DNA of 64,000 bases from NCBI RefSeq assembly GCF_019037185.1, contig NZ_JAHHXM010000012.1, positions 1 to 64,000 on the forward strand, in the 5' to 3' direction. Every line of letters begins with the position of its first letter. Positions within the stretch are counted from its first letter, which is position 1. Both the position numbers and the translations under genes were made by a program. Of this stretch, positions 60,394-64,000 are shown piece by piece. This DNA is from Oceanobacillus caeni. Lineage in GTDB: Bacteria > Bacillota > Bacilli > Bacillales > Amphibacillaceae. Under the pieces are notes generated by a model that was not told the origin of the DNA, searched no databases, and saw nothing but the letters and a program-made list of their open reading frames with translations.

Positions 60394-62079
60394 ATGAGCT
60401 ATCAAGCATTATACCGAGTCTGGCGTCCAAGGAAATTTGAAGACGTAGCAGGACAAACACATATTACTCGTACATTACAAAATGCAATTGTTGAACAAAA
60501 GTTTTCGCATGCTTATGTATTCTCAGGGCCAAGGGGGACTGGGAAAACAAGTGCTGCCAAAATCTTCTCAAAAGCAATTAACTGTGAGCACGCCCCCGTT
60601 AAAGAACCGTGTAATGAATGTGCAGCCTGCCGAGGAATACAAGATGGTACGATTCCAGATGTGATTGAGATTGATGCTGCTTCCAATACAAGTGTGGATG
60701 ACATTCGTGAAATACGGGAAAATGTAAAATACGCATCAAGCTCTGTTCCTTATAAGGTGTATATCATTGATGAGGTACACATGATTTCTAATAATGCATT
60801 TAACGCCTTATTAAAAACACTAGAAGAACCACCAAAACATGTTGTGTTTATTTTAGCAACAACAGAACCGCATAAAATTCCCTTAACCATTTTATCGAGA
60901 TGTCAGAGATTTGATTTTAAGCCAATCTCTAATCAAGCGATAGTGAATCGAATGAAGACAATTATAGAAGCGGAGAACCTAACTGTTACGGAAGAGGCTT
61001 TGGAAACTGTAGCTCTTGCTGCAGAGGGTGGAATGCGTGATGCATTAAGTATTTTAGATCAAGCTGTTTCATATAGTGAAGATATCGTAGAGTTAGAAGA
61101 TGTTCTAGCTGTTACCGGTGGAGTATCCCAAGGGGTACTTACTGAAATAGTCGATGCAATGTATAATAAAAACGTTCAAGAGGCTTTAAAGCTGTTGGAT
61201 ACGATTATTCAAAACGGGAAAGATCCTGGTCGATTTGTATATGATTTAATCTACTTTTTACGGGATTTACTCTTATATAAAAGTGCTCCGGCTCTTGAAC
61301 TTTTGGAAAGGGCGAGAGCTGATGAAGCATTTCAAACGCTTTCCAAAACAATTGGAAATGACTGGATTCAAGCAGCTATCATGCAATTAAATCAATGTCA
61401 GCAAGAAATAAAATGGACAAATAGTCCAAAGGTGTTTATTGAAATTGCAATCCTAACGATTACAAATCGCTACCATAGTGAAGAACAACAGTCCGGGACT
61501 ATAGATTCTGATGCTATATTGAAATTAAACCAAAAGATATCCCAACTCGAAACGCAATTACAACAATTGAGGCAAAATCCAGTTGCAACCGCTAATCCAC
61601 CACAAGTGGAAAAAAGAAGGCCACAAAGAGCTACTGGTAAGAGCAGTTATAAAGTTCCTTATGAAAGAATTCGTGGGGTTCTTAAAGAAGCAAATAAACC
61701 TTCACTAAAACAGGTTCAATCGGGTTGGGCTAATTTTCTAAGTCAGTTAAAAGGGACAAATGCTCCGGCACATGCTACTATTCAGGATAGTAAACCAGTA
61801 GCAGCATCTGACCAGGCAATAGTAGTTTCTTTTAAATATGAAATACATTGCTCCTTGTTTTTAGATCATAAAGATACTGTACAATCCGTACTTATGAGTG
61901 TATTAGGAAAGCAAATGGAAATAATTGCTATACCTGATCACGATTGGCAGGAACTACGAGCTGATTTTATCCAAAATCAGGAGAAAAGTAATCCTGAAAA
62001 AACGAAAGAACAACCAGATCCTGTAGTAGATGAAGCAAAGAAGCTTTTTGGTGATGATTTAGTAGAAATACATGATTAA
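60394..62079 (+). CDS. dnaX: DNA polymerase III gamma/tau subunit DnaX
   Basis: A 561-aa clamp-loader ATPase. Walker A GPRGTGKTS lies near residues 45-53, a zinc site CEHAPVKEPCNECAAC near 64-79, and Walker B VYIIDEVHMIS near 120-130 with SRC motif near 170. Domain III (to about 365), a coiled-coil linker (LKLNQKISQLETQLQQLRQN) and a C-terminal tau domain follow. No shift-prone A run that would give a gamma form is evident. AAAGGGGAATTT precedes the ATG. Confidence 0.96.
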   Translation: MSYQALYRVWRPRKFEDVAGQTHITRTLQNAIVEQKFSHAYVFSGPRGTGKTSAAKIFSKAINCEHAPVKEPCNECAACRGIQDGTIPDVIEIDAASNTSVDDIREIRENVKYASSSVPYKVYIIDEVHMISNNAFNALLKTLEEPPKHVVFILATTEPHKIPLTILSRCQRFDFKPISNQAIVNRMKTIIEAENLTVTEEALETVALAAEGGMRDALSILDQAVSYSEDIVELEDVLAVTGGVSQGVLTEIVDAMYNKNVQEALKLLDTIIQNGKDPGRFVYDLIYFLRDLLLYKSAPALELLERARADEAFQTLSKTIGNDWIQAAIMQLNQCQQEIKWTNSPKVFIEIAILTITNRYHSEEQQSGTIDSDAILKLNQKISQLETQLQQLRQNPVATANPPQVEKRRPQRATGKSSYKVPYERIRGVLKEANKPSLKQVQSGWANFLSQLKGTNAPAHATIQDSKPVAASDQAIVVSFKYEIHCSLFLDHKDTVQSVLMSVLGKQMEIIAIPDHDWQELRADFIQNQEKSNPEKTKEQPDPVVDEAKKLFGDDLVEIHD

Positions 62080-62119
62080 TTTTCTTTAGAAAATAGGATA
62101 AATAAAAGGAGGTATTTCC

Positions 62120-62434
62120 ATGAAGGGAAATATGAATAATATGATGAAACAAATGCAAAAAATGCAAAAAAAAATGATGAAGGCTCAAGATGAACTGTTT
62201 GAAATGACATTTGAAGCTTCAGCTGGCGGCGGAATGGTAACGGTTATTGCAAATGGTAAAAAGGAAATTACTGATGTTCAAATTAAAGAGGAAGTTGTAG
62301 ATCCCGATGATATTGAAATGCTTCAAGATTTAATTCTTGCTGCGACAAATGATGTTTTAAAACAAGTAGATGACAAAACAAATGATACAATGGGGCAGTT
62401 TACGAAGGGGTTAAATATGCCGGGAATGTTCTAG
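62120..62434 (+). CDS. yaaK: YbaB/EbfC nucleoid-associated protein (YaaK)
   Basis: A 104-aa DNA-binding protein with Met- and Lys-rich N-terminal helix ([20 protein letters not shown]) and the family beta core [20 protein letters not shown]. Cotranscribed with dnaX and recR in most bacteria. AGGAGG lies 7 nt before the ATG. Confidence 0.94.
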   Translation: MKGNMNNMMKQMQKMQKKMMKAQDELFEMTFEASAGGGMVTVIANGKKEITDVQIKEEVVDPDDIEMLQDLILAATNDVLKQVDDKTNDTMGQFTKGLNMPGMF

Positions 62435-62444
62435 GAGGCACAAC

Positions 62445-63041
62445 ATGTATTATCCAGAACCTATTTCAAAATTAATTGATAGTTTTACCAAATTGCCAGG
62501 TATAGGGCCAAAAACAGCTGTACGCCTGGCCTTTTTCGTTATTAATATGAAGGATGACGACGTAATGGATTTTGCGAATGCTCTAGTGAATGCTAAACGG
62601 GAACTAACGCACTGCTCTGTTTGTGGTCATATTACCGATCAAGATCCATGTGCGATTTGCTCCGATACATCTAGAGACAATTCTATTATTTGTGTTGTAC
62701 AAGATCCAAAAGATGTCATTGCTATGGAAAAAATGAAAGAATACAGAGGTAAATATCATGTTCTTCACGGTGCAATTTCCCCAATGGATGGAATTGGCCC
62801 AGAGGATATAAATGTCCCTGATTTACTGAAACGCTTAAAGGATGAGGAAGTTCAAGAGATTATACTTGCAACAAATCCAAATATTGAAGGTGAAGCTACC
62901 GCAATGTATATTTCACGCCTTGTGAAACCATCAGGTATTCGCACAACCCGAATTGCACATGGTCTTCCAGTTGGTGGAGATTTGGAATATGCAGATGAAG
63001 TGACTTTATCAAAAGCGTTAGAGGGTAGAAGAGACTTATAA
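62445..63041 (+). CDS. recR: Recombination mediator RecR
   Basis: A 198-aa DNA-repair protein. A helix-hairpin-helix ([18 protein letters not shown], near 14-31), a four-Cys zinc site ([16 protein letters not shown], 57-72) and a TOPRIM domain ([12 protein letters not shown] near 84, [14 protein letters not shown] near 142) are intact. It works with RecF and RecO at gaps. Starts 10 nt after yaaK with AGGAGGC upstream. Confidence 0.96.
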   Translation: MYYPEPISKLIDSFTKLPGIGPKTAVRLAFFVINMKDDDVMDFANALVNAKRELTHCSVCGHITDQDPCAICSDTSRDNSIICVVQDPKDVIAMEKMKEYRGKYHVLHGAISPMDGIGPEDINVPDLLKRLKDEEVQEIILATNPNIEGEATAMYISRLVKPSGIRTTRIAHGLPVGGDLEYADEVTLSKALEGRRDL

Positions 63042-63047
63042 AAGAAG

Positions 63048-63146
63048 ATGTTCAAAGAGTCCGGTACAGGACGTGCTAGTGTCGGGGTTGAAAAGGACTT
63101 CTTAGCCGTTCCGGTTCTTTTTATCTTCCTTTTTGAACACGCATTA
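63048..63146 (+). repeat. Family B intergenic repeat, copy 6
   Basis: Starts GATGTTCAAAGAGTCCGG, contains CAGGACGTGCTAGTGTCGG, identical to part of the long copy at 30979-30997, and ends CCTTTTTGAACACGCATT. Inserted between recR and yaaL. Confidence 0.85.
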
Positions 63147-63159
63147 AAAAGGTGAAATT

Positions 63160-63375
63160 ATGGGGAAAAAAATAAAGAAAAAAGATGTCGACATGGAACT
63201 ATTAAATTCGATATATCAATTAGAATTAGAATGGAAACAAATTCATTCTATCATGGAGCATAGTGTGGAGGCATCTTATGTTGGTCGTCTTCAAGAGTCA
63301 CTCGCTCAAGCGAAGTATATATTTTTATTAAAAGAGGCAAGACATCGGAATTTGCATGCTTTTAAAATAGAGTAA
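63160..63375 (+). CDS. yaaL: YaaL-family (DUF2508) protein
   Basis: A 71-aa helical, basic protein with LLNSIYQLELEWKQIHSIME (near 14-33) and KYIFLLKEARHRNLHAF (near 52-68), as in DUF2508. Function unknown; always between recR and bofA in Bacillaceae. AAAGGTGAAATT precedes the ATG. Confidence 0.88.
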   Translation: MGKKIKKKDVDMELLNSIYQLELEWKQIHSIMEHSVEASYVGRLQESLAQAKYIFLLKEARHRNLHAFKIE

Positions 63376-63393
63376 TAGAATACTAGAATAACT

Positions 63394-63424
63394 TTAAGAC
63401 AAGGGTAATTCCTTGTCTTTTTTA
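63394..63424 (+). terminator. Terminator after yaaL
   Basis: AAGACAAGG pairs with CCTTGTCTT around GTAATT, followed by TTTTT. Confidence 0.82.
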
Positions 63425-63468
63425 GTTCTTTTCTCTTTCCTTTAGTCATAAGTATAAGATAAAGAAGG

Positions 63469-63577
63469 CTTCCATCAGTGGGTGTTTTCCTTCATCCTCC
63501 TGATGGTTAGTCGCACTTTTCTTTGTATCCCCAGAAGCTTGAGGTGGGGATCTTACTACCCGTTTAGTGGGATAAAA
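63469..63577 (+). repeat. Family D intergenic repeat, copy 2
   Basis: CTTCCATCAGTGGGTGTT, CTTCATCC, CTGATGGTTAGT, GAAGCTTGAGGTGGGGA, CTTACTACCCGTTTAGTGGG: the same ordered blocks as 32537-32676. CATCAG/CTGATG forms a first hairpin; the second part GGGATCTTACTACCC another. Confidence 0.75.
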
Positions 63578-63608
63578 ATATATGCGGAAAAAGAGGGGTT
63601 GATTTTTT

Positions 63609-63872
63609 ATGAGTTCAACACTCATTATTACTATTATGGTCGCATTAATTGTCCTTTTATTGTTAGTTGGAGCTCCTATAAAGCCAATGAGATTTATTGG
63701 ACAAGCTACTGTAAAAATTGGAATAGGAATTCTATTTCTATTTTTTGTAAATGTATTTGGCGGTGCCATTGGCTTACATATTCCTATTAATATGTATACC
63801 GCCATTGTGGCTGGATTTCTAGGTTTATTTGGGGTAGCCTCCTTAACCGCCATTCATTTATTCATCATTTAG
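63609..63872 (+). CDS. bofA: BofA, inhibitor of pro-sigma-K processing
   Basis: An 87-aa membrane protein with two or three hydrophobic helices (about 4-22, 35-53 and 62-85) and the BofA signature VNVFGGAIGLHIPINMYTAI (near 47-66). It holds the SpoIVFB protease inactive during sporulation. AGAGGGGTTG precedes the ATG. Expected under mother-cell control. Confidence 0.93.
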   Translation: MSSTLIITIMVALIVLLLLVGAPIKPMRFIGQATVKIGIGILFLFFVNVFGGAIGLHIPINMYTAIVAGFLGLFGVASLTAIHLFII

Positions 63873-63943
63873 AGGTTGTTCCAAAAAGGTGACCTTAGCC
63901 GACCTTGTTCCTTTTCATCCTCCTTTTTGAATACGCACATTTA
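63871..63943 (+). repeat. Family B intergenic repeat, copy 7
   Basis: AGAGGTTGTTCCAAAAAGG, then CTTAGCCGACCTTGTTCC, then CATCCTCCTTTTTGAATACG. It starts at the bofA stop codon. The end after it (TAGGTGAAATTAAAG) resembles the sequence right of copy 6. Confidence 0.85.
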
Positions 63944-64000
63944 GGTGAAATTAAAGTTTCAAAGATTCCTTGTATACTTTCCGTTAGATTAGGAGATACT

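Noticed and set aside
60394-62079. Programmed frameshift in dnaX giving a short gamma form
   Set aside because: No run of A with a following stem-loop was seen at the expected place, and B. subtilis does not use one.

Overview
The window is the replication-origin region of a low-GC, endospore-forming member of the Bacillaceae. Gene content and order follow the Bacillus subtilis origin map closely: walJIHKR, dnaC (DnaB helicase), rplI, gdpP, rpsR-ssb-rpsF, ychF, yyaC, soj-spo0J, noc, rsmG, mnmG, mnmE, jag, yidC, rnpA, rpmH, then dnaA, dnaN, yaaA, recF, remB, gyrB, gyrA, guaB, dacA, serS, tadA, SRP RNA, dnaX, yaaK, recR, yaaL and bofA. Spore genes (SASP, YyaC, YaaH, CdaS, BofA) point to a sporulating organism. 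The AT-rich coding style and the abundance of intergenic repeats suggest an Oceanobacillus/Virgibacillus-type halotolerant bacillus; that placement is inference.

Layout. Positions 1-4000 hold small accessory genes, mostly short membrane proteins, a ferredoxin-reductase-like enzyme and a frameshifted short-chain-dehydrogenase remnant. Positions 4000-36000 are the left arm of the origin, nearly all on the minus strand: the WalRK cell-wall regulon locus with HtrA, the replicative helicase and c-di-AMP phosphodiesterase, a sporulation-type diadenylate cyclase facing the other way, the S6/SSB/S18 operon, chromosome segregation genes with two parS sites, tRNA-modification genes and the YidC/Jag/RnpA/L34 cluster. 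oriC is bipartite, with DnaA boxes at about 36658-36997 and 38461-38561 flanking dnaA, and an unwinding-element candidate just before dnaN. From 37111 to the end most genes are on the plus strand: replication and gyrase genes, guaB, dacA, a serine T-box and serS, tRNA-Ser, a proline T-box and pyrroline-5-carboxylate reductase, tRNA-Arg, acetyl-CoA synthetase, an NsrR/Hmp nitric-oxide defence pair, YaaH, TadA, SRP RNA, and the dnaX-yaaK-recR-yaaL-bofA series. Genes run codirectionally with replication on both sides of oriC.

Two further DnaA-box clusters (near 4002-4129 and 32734-32791) sit where B. subtilis has its yydA-yycS and trmE-jag DnaA-box clusters, implying conserved long-range control of DnaA.

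The most unusual content is not in the genes. At least four families of short intergenic repeats (called A, B, C and D here, about 20 copies) are scattered through this core region. They carry hairpins whose stems change in a compensating way between copies while loops stay fixed, and two families share the same internal hairpin with a GAGTAATCGGA loop. This looks like a modular set of structured, possibly mobile (MITE-like) elements that accumulate at gene ends and just ahead of start codons. No rRNA operon, CRISPR array, complete insertion sequence or prophage was seen.
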